This document shows, one piece after another, positions 9,135 to 16,522 of a DNA stretch of 64,000 nucleotides (positions within the stretch are counted from its first letter, which is position 1; every line of letters starts with the position of its first letter). Both the position numbers and the translations under genes were made by a program. Location: contig CAZJLP010000004.1 in assembly GCA_964546955.1 (NCBI GenBank), positions 1-64,000 on the forward strand, written 5' to 3'. This DNA comes from CAZJLP01 sp964546955 (lineage in GTDB: Bacteria; Verrucomicrobiota; Verrucomicrobiia; Opitutales; Opitutaceae). The notes below the pieces were generated by a model. The model saw only the letters and a list, made by a program, of their open reading frames with translations, had not been told where the DNA came from and made no database searches.

Positions 9135-10700
9135 ATGAATTTGGCCGTCAAGATCTACGACACGACCCTGCGAGATGGCACACAGGGAGAGGGCATCAGC
9201 TTCTCGGTCACAGATAAGCTGCTGATTACTGAGAGGTTGGATCAATTCGGCGTCGATTACATCGAGGGCGGGTTTCCGGGGTCGAACCCACGCGACATCA
9301 CGTTTTTCCAAGAGGCTCGGAAATTGAAACTGAAGCACGCGCGGTTAGCGGCTTTCGGCTCGACCCGTCGCGCTGGGGGAAAGGCGGACGACGACCCTCA
9401 ATTAAAGACACTGTTGGATAGCGGCATGCCGGTGATGACGTTGGTTGGAAAGACCTGGCTGCTTCACGTCACGGAGATTCTGCGGACCTCTCCGGAGGAG
9501 AACCTGGCAATGATCGAGGATTCGGTTCGTTACCTCGTCGCGCAGGGCAGAGAGGTCATTTACGACGCCGCACATTTTTTCGACGGGTTTCGCGCGAACA
9601 CGGAGTACGCCCTCCAGACGCTCGCTGCCGCGCTGAAGGGTGGGGCGAGCAACCTCACTTTGTGCGACACCAACGGCGGAACGTTGGTCGACGATTTTAA
9701 GGAGACCGTCTCGCGCGTGGTGAAAGAATTCGGCGCCGATAAGGTGGGAGTGCATTGCCACAACGACAGCGGACTCGGCGTTGCGCTGTCCCTGGCCGGC
9801 ATTTCCGCCGGAGCGACCCTCGTCCAGGGAACGGTGAACGGCTACGGCGAACGCACGGGCAACGCCAATCTGATCACGGTATTGCCGAGCCTCTTCCTGA
9901 AGATGGGGCGCACGGCCAAATGCGCGGCCAACCTGTCGCAGTTGCGCGAACTGTCGCTGTATTTCGACGAACTGGCCAATCTTCGGCCGGACACGAAAAT
10001 GCCTTATGTCGGTGCTTCTGCTTTCGCTCACAAGGGAGGACTGCATGCCAATGCGGCCCAAAAAGTAAAAAGTAGCTACGAACACATCGATCCGACTCTG
10101 GTGGGGAATCGCACGCGGGTGCTTGTATCCGACATGGCCGGACGCAGCAGCATCGCGATGAAGGCGAAGGAACTCGGGTTCGAGGTGGACGAGAAATCGG
10201 CCGCGATGAAAGGCCTCATCGACGAATTGAAGGAATTGGAATTCCGCGGCTACGAGTTCGAAGCGGCCGACGCGTCGCTCAAGTTGTTGCTGGCTAAGTG
10301 GCTGGGGAGGCGAAAAACGTTTTTCGAGATCGAAGGATATCGGGTTATCGTGGAGCGCCATAACGGCGAGTTGATCGCGGAGGCCACGGTGAAGGTGAAG
10401 GTCGATGGGCAGTCCTACCATACGGTCGCTGAGTGCAGCGGACCGATCGGAGCCCTGGACATGGCGTTGCGGCGTGCGTTGGAGCCCGTGTATCCGCAGA
10501 TCCGCGACACACGCCTCGGCGACTACAAGGTTCGTATTCTCGACAGCAAGCAGAGCACCAGCGCGCGAACCCGCGTGTTGATCGAAAGCACCGATGGGCA
10601 CGAAATTTGGGGCACCGTCGGCGTCAGCGACAATATCATCGACGCCAGCTGGGAAGCGTTGCGCGATGCCGTGGAGTACCGTTTGATGTCGGTGGGGTGA
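9135..10700 (+). CDS. cimA: (R)-citramalate synthase
   Basis: Condenses pyruvate and acetyl-CoA to citramalate, the threonine-independent entry to isoleucine. A DRE-TIM barrel opens with YDTTLRDGTQGEGISF (residues 8-23); the metal-binding motif VGVHCHNDSGLGVA and NGYGERTGNANL follow. The C-terminus carries a LeuA-type regulatory domain (from about residue 400), expected to sense isoleucine. The 521-residue length and the GTQGEGISF motif fit CimA better than 2-isopropylmalate synthase, which is usually GEQAPG. GGGAG-like sequence (GTGGGAGC) lies about 10 bases before the ATG. ilvD, needed later in the pathway, is at 46-48 kb. Confidence 0.92.
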   Translation: MNLAVKIYDTTLRDGTQGEGISFSVTDKLLITERLDQFGVDYIEGGFPGSNPRDITFFQEARKLKLKHARLAAFGSTRRAGGKADDDPQLKTLLDSGMPVMTLVGKTWLLHVTEILRTSPEENLAMIEDSVRYLVAQGREVIYDAAHFFDGFRANTEYALQTLAAALKGGASNLTLCDTNGGTLVDDFKETVSRVVKEFGADKVGVHCHNDSGLGVALSLAGISAGATLVQGTVNGYGERTGNANLITVLPSLFLKMGRTAKCAANLSQLRELSLYFDELANLRPDTKMPYVGASAFAHKGGLHANAAQKVKSSYEHIDPTLVGNRTRVLVSDMAGRSSIAMKAKELGFEVDEKSAAMKGLIDELKELEFRGYEFEAADASLKLLLAKWLGRRKTFFEIEGYRVIVERHNGELIAEATVKVKVDGQSYHTVAECSGPIGALDMALRRALEPVYPQIRDTRLGDYKVRILDSKQSTSARTRVLIESTDGHEIWGTVGVSDNIIDASWEALRDAVEYRLMSVG

Positions 10701-10753
10701 GTGCGCGCTTTGCAGCGCGAGGCGTCTCCAGGAGGTACGCTGGTTCGGGCTGT

Positions 10754-10885
10754 TGTTGAAAAGCGGATCGAGGGTAGGGCGAGGCATCCCGACTCGCCGT
10801 CGACGCCTCCGAGCGCTGCAAAGCCCGATGTTTGCATCGTTTGCCGCACACGACGGCGAGTCGGGGGCGCCTCGCCCTACCTTTC
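10754..10885. repeat. Dispersed inverted-repeat element, copy A
   Basis: About 130 bp between cimA and dtd. The ends are near-perfect inverted repeats: GGTAGGGCGAGGCATCCCGA at 10773 and its mirror, ending GGGGCGCCTCGCCCTACC at about 10881. The core includes GCGCTGCAAAG and TTTGCCGCACACGACGGCGA. The flank TGTTGAAAAGCGGATCGAGG is shared with copies B and C. No coding capacity; it can fold into one long hairpin, as expected of a MITE-like or REP-derived element. Confidence 0.8.
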
Positions 10886-10902
10886 GATGCGGTATCTCGC
10901 TC

Positions 10903-11355
10903 TTACTCCCGCGTCTTCGTATCGATCACAAGCGTGACCGGTCCATCGTTGATCAGGGATACTTTCATGTCGGCGCCGAATTCGCCGTGAGCGACGTTGG
11001 AGCCGAGGGCGGATTCGATCTGCCGGAGAAACGTTTTGTAGAGGTCATGCGCGAGTTCCGGCTTCGCGGCGTCGTTGAAGGAAGGCCGCGTTCCCTTGCG
11101 GGTGCTGGCCAACAACGTGAATTGGCTGATGACGAGAATTCCGCCGTGCACATCCCGCACAGAGCGGTTCATCAACCCTGCCTCATCCGGAAAGATCCGG
11201 AGCGCCGCGATCTTTTCGGCGAGCCATAGGCCATCGGCCTGGGTGTCTTCCTGTGCGATGCCGAGCAAGACCATCAGGCCCGGACCAATGGAGCCCGAAA
11301 CTTGTCCGCCAATCGCAACTGAGGCGGAAGAAACGCGTTGGATGACGGACCGCAC
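10903..11355 (-). CDS. dtd: D-aminoacyl-tRNA deacylase
   Basis: Hydrolyses D-amino acids wrongly attached to tRNA, a translation quality-control step in the cytoplasm. 150 residues, the usual length. The N-terminal MRSVIQRVSSASV and both active-site motifs are present: SQFTLLAST (around residues 78-86) and NDGPVTLVID near the C-terminus, with the Gly-Pro pair that gives chiral selectivity. It faces cimA head to tail, with repeat copy A between them. Confidence 0.95.
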   Translation of the reverse strand: MRSVIQRVSSASVAIGGQVSGSIGPGLMVLLGIAQEDTQADGLWLAEKIAALRIFPDEAGLMNRSVRDVHGGILVISQFTLLASTRKGTRPSFNDAAKPELAHDLYKTFLRQIESALGSNVAHGEFGADMKVSLINDGPVTLVIDTKTRE

Positions 11356-11504
11356 GAGATGGACTAAGGCTGAACGCTGAAGGCGGGACCCTTGAAGCGA
11401 CGCTACGCGGCCGTGTGCGCAAAGGCGGCCGGCGAGCCGCCCGCCACCTGTCTGATCACATGCGTTCGCATCCTAGCCTTCAGCTTCCGCTTTCAGCCTT
11501 TGCG

Positions 11505-12692
11505 TTACAGCATCTGAACATGCGGCTCCGTCTCGGCGTCGTAATCGATGCCTTTCAATCCGAAGCCAAAGAGCTTGAGGAATTCGGTGCGATAACCGGC
11601 GATATCCGTCAGCGAGGCCAGGTTCTCCGTGGTGACTTGAGGCCAGATTTTGGCGACCTCCGCCTGGATTTCCGGCCGCATTTCGTAGTCGTCGATCCGC
11701 ACGCGGCCGCCGTCGTCGAAATTGAGGGCCGAGCCGTTGTACATCTGCGTCGCGAAGAGACGGGTCATTTGCTCGATGCAGCCTTCATGCGTGCCTTTTG
11801 CTTTCATGATCTTGTAAAGGATCGAGATGTACAAAGGCACGACAGGGATGGCGGAGCTGGCTTGGGTAACCAAGGCCTTGTTCACCGAAATGAAGGCTCG
11901 GCCGTAGCCGTGGGCCTTGAGCTGTGCGTCGATCTTCTTGGCCGCGCGTTCGAGATCGTTTTTGGCCAGCCCGATCGTGCCGTTCTTGTAGATCGGCCAG
12001 GTGACCTGGGGCCCGATGTAGGAATAAGCCACGGAAGTGGCTCCTGGGGCGAGTACATTGGCTTCGGCCAAAGCATCGATCCACATCTCCCAGTCCTGGC
12101 CACCCATGACAGTGACGGTGTCGGCAATCTCCGCTTCGTTGGCGGGTTCGATTGTAATCTCGCTTACGACGCCTTTGTCCGTGTCGACCGTCTTGTTCGT
12201 GTAGCCCGCGCCAACGGGCTTCAGCACCGATTTGTGCACGACGCCGGTCGTCGGGTGAGTTCGACGAGGGGAGGCGAGCGAATAAACGACCAGATCTACT
12301 TGTCCCAGATCCGCTTTGATCGTTTCGATTGCTTGTTTCTTGATCTCGGCTGAGTAGGCGTCGCCATTGATGTTCTTGGCGTAAAGTCCGGCGGCGCGCG
12401 CCGCCTTGGTGACGGCGATCGAATTGTACCAGCCCGGCGTGGCAGGACGGCCTTCTTCAGAGGGCCGTTCGAAAAAAATGCCCAACGTCGCCGCATTGGA
12501 ACCGAAGGCGGCGGCGATGCGGGAAGCCAGCCCGTAGCCGGTGGAGGCGCCGATCACCAGGACTTTTGTCGGGCCGTTCTTGATCGGGCCCTTCGACTTG
12601 ACGTAGTCGATCTGTTCCTGGACGTGAGCCGCACACCCCTGAGGATGAGCGGTTACACAAACAAATCCGCGAACCTTCGGTTTAATGACCAT
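11505..12692 (-). CDS. fabV: Trans-2-enoyl-[acyl-carrier-protein] reductase, FabV type
   Basis: Last reductive step of each fatty-acid elongation cycle. FabV is the single-chain NADH-dependent, often triclosan-resistant enoyl-ACP reductase. 395 residues starting MVIKPKVRGFVCVTAHPQGC, the canonical N-terminus. The Rossmann motif VIGASTGYGLASRIA is at about residues 47-61. The long Tyr...Lys active site lies in YSYIGPQVTWPIYKNGTIGLAK. The frame stays open for another 97 codons upstream, but those codons run through repeat copy B and do not resemble any FabV. The ATG at 12690-12692 is therefore the start. Confidence 0.95.
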   Translation of the reverse strand: MVIKPKVRGFVCVTAHPQGCAAHVQEQIDYVKSKGPIKNGPTKVLVIGASTGYGLASRIAAAFGSNAATLGIFFERPSEEGRPATPGWYNSIAVTKAARAAGLYAKNINGDAYSAEIKKQAIETIKADLGQVDLVVYSLASPRRTHPTTGVVHKSVLKPVGAGYTNKTVDTDKGVVSEITIEPANEAEIADTVTVMGGQDWEMWIDALAEANVLAPGATSVAYSYIGPQVTWPIYKNGTIGLAKNDLERAAKKIDAQLKAHGYGRAFISVNKALVTQASSAIPVVPLYISILYKIMKAKGTHEGCIEQMTRLFATQMYNGSALNFDDGGRVRIDDYEMRPEIQAEVAKIWPQVTTENLASLTDIAGYRTEFLKLFGFGLKGIDYDAETEPHVQML

Positions 12693-12811
12693 TTGGTTAG
12701 GTTTGGTAACCACAGGCGGCGCGTCGAGTATCTTTTCGGGCCGACGCATGTTGGCTGGGATCAGGCCGAGGGGCGACGCGGAGGGGAGGGTCGGTGGATT
12801 GCTTAAGGAAA

Positions 12812-13015
12812 CTTCTGAAAACGGATCGCAAGGTAGGGCGGCCTCTCCCTCGACAAGCTCGGGACCTTGAGCCTGTCGAAACGGCGGACCGCCCGTCGAA
12901 GGAGGAGACGCCACGCAAAAACATGCGTTTTGACGCCGTCTAGCGCTGCGGTCGAATGTTTGACTGCCGCGTTTGCCGCGCACGCGGCGAGTCCGGAGCC
13001 CTCGCCCTACCTTTT
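12812..13015. repeat. Dispersed inverted-repeat element, copy B, with a nested palindrome
   Basis: This fills most of the 370-base gap between the anti-sigma gene and fabV. The left end CTGAAAACGGATCGCAAGGT and AGGGCGGCCTC match copy C, and the right end GGCGAGTCCGGAGCCCTCGC mirrors it. Inside it (12847-12882) is a second palindrome, CTCGACAAGCTCGGGACC next to TTGAGCCTGTCGAA. Read on the minus strand this encodes FRQAQGPELVEGE, the signature of a repeat found in many bacterial genomes. Copy B is longer than A because of this insert. I see no gene here. Confidence 0.8.
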
Positions 13016-13062
13016 ACGTATGCTCAGAATGGCTTTCCAATAAGCGATGGCTCGGGCTCCGC

Positions 13063-13911
13063 TCACAGATCCCCCGTCGCGATCACCGCGCCCTGAGGGC
13101 CCTTGGCTGTCGTCGAGCCGCCTTTGCGTTCGCGGCTCACGGCAAAAACCGCGGCGGCGCTGACCGGTTCGTCGGGGCGGAAGCGCAGGCTCTTGGCACC
13201 GGCCGCAAACACCCCAGCGCTCACGGGCCGCTTTGTATTTTGCGGGTCGATCACCCAGAGTTGGTAGTCCTCGTCCGCGCCCAGAGCAGGCAGGTCCTCG
13301 GTCTGCAGCAGACCTTCCTGCTTCACCGGGTTCCACACGGCAATGGCCACTGCAGCGGATTTGTCAGAGGCGAGTCGGACGAGTCGAGCGATCTTCAGTT
13401 GATCGACATCGGCTGCCCGTTGGAGCGCGGCGACCTGTGTCTTGTGGACAATGTCAACGGCCTCCAAGTGTTGCTGCAGGCTCTTGTTGGAAATTTCCGC
13501 GAGCTCGGCTCGTTCCCGCGAAGCCATGGCGTCGCTTCGCGCCGTCACATAGCGCAGCCCGAAGTAACCCATGCCGACCGCAAAACAGGCGGCCGCGGCC
13601 CAACCGAGCCACCCGCCGATGGGAAATGGCACCACGCGTCCGCTTGGAAGGTCTGCGGAGGTGTCCGCAGCTTTCGCCGAGCTCGGCGGCGTTTTCGCGA
13701 TCGACGAAAGTACCCGGTCCCGCAGGCCTGCGGAAGGGGAGGCTGATTTGGCGAGGAACGCCAGCGACGCTGAGGATTCGCGCAATTGATCGACCAGCGC
13801 GCGCAGTGCAGGATCGCGGGAAAGCTCCGCTTCAAACGCGGCGCGTTCCGGACCTTCCAGGAGGTCCATCGCGTAGAGCGCGGCGGTCTCTTCTTTGTGT
13901 TCCTCGGTCAT
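13063..13911 (-). CDS. RskA-type transmembrane anti-sigma factor
   Basis: 282 residues from the ATG at 13909-13911, which overlaps the sigma gene's TGA by four bases. The N-terminal cytoplasmic helices (YAMDLLEGPERAAFEAEL) resemble the anti-sigma domain that holds an ECF sigma. One transmembrane helix (about residues 99-121, GGWLGWAAAACFAVGMGYFG) is followed by a coiled stretch and a periplasmic RskA-like beta domain (GLLQTEDLPALGADEDYQLWVIDP). There is no HxxxCxxC zinc motif, so redox sensing of the RsrA kind is unlikely; regulated proteolysis is the usual release route for this family. The frame is open upstream into the sigma gene, but that part is shadow. Confidence 0.88.
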   Translation of the reverse strand: MTEEHKEETAALYAMDLLEGPERAAFEAELSRDPALRALVDQLRESSASLAFLAKSASPSAGLRDRVLSSIAKTPPSSAKAADTSADLPSGRVVPFPIGGWLGWAAAACFAVGMGYFGLRYVTARSDAMASRERAELAEISNKSLQQHLEAVDIVHKTQVAALQRAADVDQLKIARLVRLASDKSAAVAIAVWNPVKQEGLLQTEDLPALGADEDYQLWVIDPQNTKRPVSAGVFAAGAKSLRFRPDEPVSAAAVFAVSRERKGGSTTAKGPQGAVIATGDL

Positions 13912-14609
13912 AACCGTTGCGAAAGTGAATCTCTCAGCTTCAGCAGGCCGCGGCGAATGCGGGCTTTCACCGTGCCAAGGGGTTGTTTGAGTTTTTCGGC
14001 GATCTCCTGTTGAGTCAGCCCGCCGAAAAAGGCGAGCTCGAGCGCGGCGCGCTGCTCCGAAGCGAGATCTGCGACCGCATGCCGGACTGCCGCCGATTTT
14101 TCTTTTAACCAGAGGTCCGCGGCGGAGTCTGCCTCCTGATTTCCGCCCTCGTTGTAGCCGAGGTCGATGGGCGCCGACCGATCGAGCAACTCGTTGCGGC
14201 GTTTGCGGCTTCGCAATCGATCGATGGCGCGATTGCGCGCGAGGGTGACGATCCACGCGAAAGCGGAGCCTCGCGTCGCTTCAAATTCCCCCGCCTTGCT
14301 CCACACGGAAATAAAAACGTCGTGGACGATATCTTCAGCCTCCGAGCCGTCGTTGAGGATGCGAAACACCACTGTATAAAGAGGTCGCGAAAGCCGGTCA
14401 TAAAGTTCGGCGAAGGCAGCCTTGTCCCCTGCTGCGACTTGGCGGAGCAGTCCCGTATCCTTTTCGCGCTGGGCGGGATCGACCGGCGGAGTAGGTTCAG
14501 TCGGGAGCGGAGTCATCGCACGAGGCGGGGGAGTCGCTGATGGGTCCGACGCACCTCCATGGACCGAGAATACGGCCAGAACCGGGTAACTGAATGCGGT
14601 AGATGACAT
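13908..14609 (-). CDS. ECF RNA polymerase sigma factor
   Basis: 233 residues if the first ATG is used. An internal ATG at 14516 (MTPLPTEPTPPVDP) would remove a proline-rich leader and is equally likely. Region 2 is clear: FAELYDRLSRPLYTVVFRIL, then DGSEAEDIVHDVFISVWSKA, and FAWIVTLARNRAIDRLRSRK. Region 4 follows with the helix-turn-helix FFGGLTQQEIAEKLKQPLG. It is translated together with the RskA-type anti-sigma gene, so it should be held inactive at the membrane until a signal arrives. The regulon cannot be read from this window; neighbours are fabV and the exosortase operon. Confidence 0.92.
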   Translation of the reverse strand: MSSTAFSYPVLAVFSVHGGASDPSATPPPRAMTPLPTEPTPPVDPAQREKDTGLLRQVAAGDKAAFAELYDRLSRPLYTVVFRILNDGSEAEDIVHDVFISVWSKAGEFEATRGSAFAWIVTLARNRAIDRLRSRKRRNELLDRSAPIDLGYNEGGNQEADSAADLWLKEKSAAVRHAVADLASEQRAALELAFFGGLTQQEIAEKLKQPLGTVKARIRRGLLKLRDSLSQRL

Positions 14610-14673
14610 CTATTTACCATACGCGCCAAGCCGTTGTTGGGATGCGATGTTTCGCGTTCCGCAGGCTTTATCA

Positions 14674-14786
14674 AGCCTAGTTGAGAGTCGAGGGTTGAGA
14701 GTTAGGAGTCCGGAAGAGCGAGCGTCATTGCGGCGCCTCGGGGGCCGCCCACCTCCCGACTCTCAACCCTCAACTCTCAACTAGGC
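14674..14786. repeat. Palindromic element with period-7 arms (TTGAGAG type)
   Basis: Left arm 14674-14709 and right arm 14751-14786 are near-perfect inverted copies about 36 bases long, with a 41-base loop. Each arm is a seven-base repeat: TTGAGAG, TCGAGGG, TTGAGAG, TTAGGAG. The outer end AGCCTAG is also mirrored (CTAGGCT). The right end touches the stop codon of the small ORF at 14786. There is no T-tract typical of an intrinsic terminator. Confidence 0.85.
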
Positions 14787-14878
14787 TAGAGCAGCCACAA
14801 ACCGAACACACCGAGCACGAGAAGAGCGGCGATGAGGGAAAGCGCGGTGCGTTCTTGGGCGGTCAAGCGGTGAAGCAT
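14786..14878 (-). CDS. Small single-helix membrane ORF downstream of the exosortase
   Basis: A 30-codon ORF reading MLHRLTAQERTA followed by a hydrophobic helix LSLIAALLVLGVFGLWLL, then TAG. It starts 18 bases after the exosortase stop on the same strand. The short polar N-terminus and single helix look like a genuine membrane micropeptide, or the first helix of a longer ComEA-like protein that has been cut. No strong ribosome-binding site is visible (GGCGGCCGCC precedes the ATG). The stop coincides with the edge of the palindromic element at 14674-14786. Function unknown; position suggests an exosortase accessory, but this is inference. Confidence 0.5.
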   Translation of the reverse strand: MLHRLTAQERTALSLIAALLVLGVFGLWLL

Positions 14879-14896
14879 GGCGGCCGCCACTGGGTA

Positions 14897-16522
14897 CTAA
14901 AGGCCGAGACGTTGCAAGCGCGCCACGATCTCCTGAACCAAAGGTTCCTGCGCGAGTTCGGCCCAGGGGCGGTTGCTCGACACCCGCACGAAAAGCTGGT
15001 CGCCCTCTTTTTGAAAACCATGAGCCCAGGCGAGCGCCAGCAGGCGGCGCGGAGAATTTGGAAGGTCGGGATAGATGGGCCGGCCATTGTAGAGATGCCA
15101 ATACCACACGTGCTGCGGATACTGGTTCTGCTCGAACAGTCGGTACTCTGCATCGGGCAATTGGCGATCTGCAATCGCGCCCAACTGGACCCGAGGAGAA
15201 CCGCCGGGCTTGAGCGCCCAACCGGCGCCCGGCCAACAGGCATCGGGCGTGTGAGAGGCGACGAGGCTCACCGCCGCGCGTCCGGGCGGCCAGTAGGCGA
15301 GATAGACGGTCAGTTGCGCTGGGCCGGCGGGGGTGGCGCGGGCGTAACTTCTCTGAAAAAGGTGGTCGGTCTGTAGCTGGGGAGAAAACGAATAAAGTGT
15401 GTCGCTCGTGGCCACTTGCCAACCCGTAAACTCGGCCGGCAATGCCGCCGAAAGGCTCGGCGGAGGGCGAGCCTCCGACGGAATCGCAGGCCGGGTTTGC
15501 ACAAAGAAAAACACGACGATCAGTCCGATCAGTGCGTACCCTCCGGCCACTACAGGCTTCAGCCAGCCGGCGGCCGGCGCACCTTCGTTGTGGGCCGCGT
15601 CTTCGGACGACAGATCGGCCCGCGTGGAGACCGCGCTCCGCGAGCCGATCCGCGACAGGCCGAACGCCAGCCCAGCGAGCAGCGCCGCAGTCGCGCCGAG
15701 CACCGCGAAGCCTGTCAGGTCGTGCCATGCGCCGCGGATCTCCACACCATCGTGGGCCAGCAGGGTCAGCGCGAGGGAGCGCAGCACATTCATTCCGATC
15801 GCAAGCGGCGCGGCGGCGAGGATCACCACGGCTCGCGCCCAGGGGCGCCTGACCAGCGTGGCCGAAAAGAAAAATCCTGCGAAAACACACGAGATCAGAC
15901 TCCGCACGCCGCTGCAGGCCTCCTCGACTCCGACCGACACGTTGGGCAATTCAATGACGTTGCCGATTTGGAACGCGGCGATGCCCAGCATATGCAAGGC
16001 GTGGAGGACCACCGTGGTGACCCCGTTCTGGAGCGCCTGGGTGAGCCGGGTGTAACTTCCCGGCGGAATCGGCGCGCAGAGGAGCCAGAGGTACACGGCT
16101 GTGGCCGCGGGCCAATTGAAAGGCAGGATCCGCACGGTCCGCGACGCGGCCACCAACCATCCCGCGGTCAGAAGCGCGCAGACACCCCCGGCCAACACGA
16201 ACGCGACCAACGCATGCGTCCAGCCCACCGCCGCGGCATAGAGCCCGCCGATCGCCACGAGTAGCGTACCCGCTACCAGCGCCGATCCTGTCGCCAGGGC
16301 AAGGCCCGCGCCACCGTTCAGAAAGCGCTGGGTTCCTCGGGCACGCGCTTCATGTACCAATAGAACGAATACAAGAGGCATGAAAAGGCCGTGCGACAAG
16401 TCGGGGTTGCCCCGCCACTGCGGCCAGAGATGCAGGCTCCAACTCGCGAGCAACAGTGCGAGAAGAACTGCGCACAACATTTCCCACCGATCGAATCGCC
16501 CTCGCTGGGTTGCGGCCGTCAT
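14897..16522 (-). CDS. Exosortase fused to an EpsI-type domain
   Basis: 541 residues. The N-terminal half is a polytopic exosortase/archaeosortase with all three catalytic residues: Cys203 in VEEACSGVRSLIS, Arg248 in PLAIGMNVLRSLAL and His267 in GAWHDLTGF. The C-terminal half, after another membrane helix (about residues 325-341), is an EpsI/DUF3485-type periplasmic domain with HTPDACWPGAGW (Cys429). Exosortases cut and transfer C-terminal sorting tails, often in exopolysaccharide loci. No protein in the window has an obvious PEP-CTERM-like tail, so the substrate is elsewhere. Its ATG overlaps the TGA of the upstream gene by four bases. Confidence 0.93.
   Translation of the reverse strand: MTAATQRGRFDRWEMLCAVLLALLLASWSLHLWPQWRGNPDLSHGLFMPLVFVLLVHEARARGTQRFLNGGAGLALATGSALVAGTLLVAIGGLYAAAVGWTHALVAFVLAGGVCALLTAGWLVAASRTVRILPFNWPAATAVYLWLLCAPIPPGSYTRLTQALQNGVTTVVLHALHMLGIAAFQIGNVIELPNVSVGVEEACSGVRSLISCVFAGFFFSATLVRRPWARAVVILAAAPLAIGMNVLRSLALTLLAHDGVEIRGAWHDLTGFAVLGATAALLAGLAFGLSRIGSRSAVSTRADLSSEDAAHNEGAPAAGWLKPVVAGGYALIGLIVVFFFVQTRPAIPSEARPPPSLSAALPAEFTGWQVATSDTLYSFSPQLQTDHLFQRSYARATPAGPAQLTVYLAYWPPGRAAVSLVASHTPDACWPGAGWALKPGGSPRVQLGAIADRQLPDAEYRLFEQNQYPQHVWYWHLYNGRPIYPDLPNSPRRLLALAWAHGFQKEGDQLFVRVSSNRPWAELAQEPLVQEIVARLQRLGL

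Noticed and set aside
12693..12983. A 97-codon N-terminal extension of fabV
   Set aside because: It runs through the dispersed repeat (including FRQAQGPELVEG); FabV's canonical start is at 12692.
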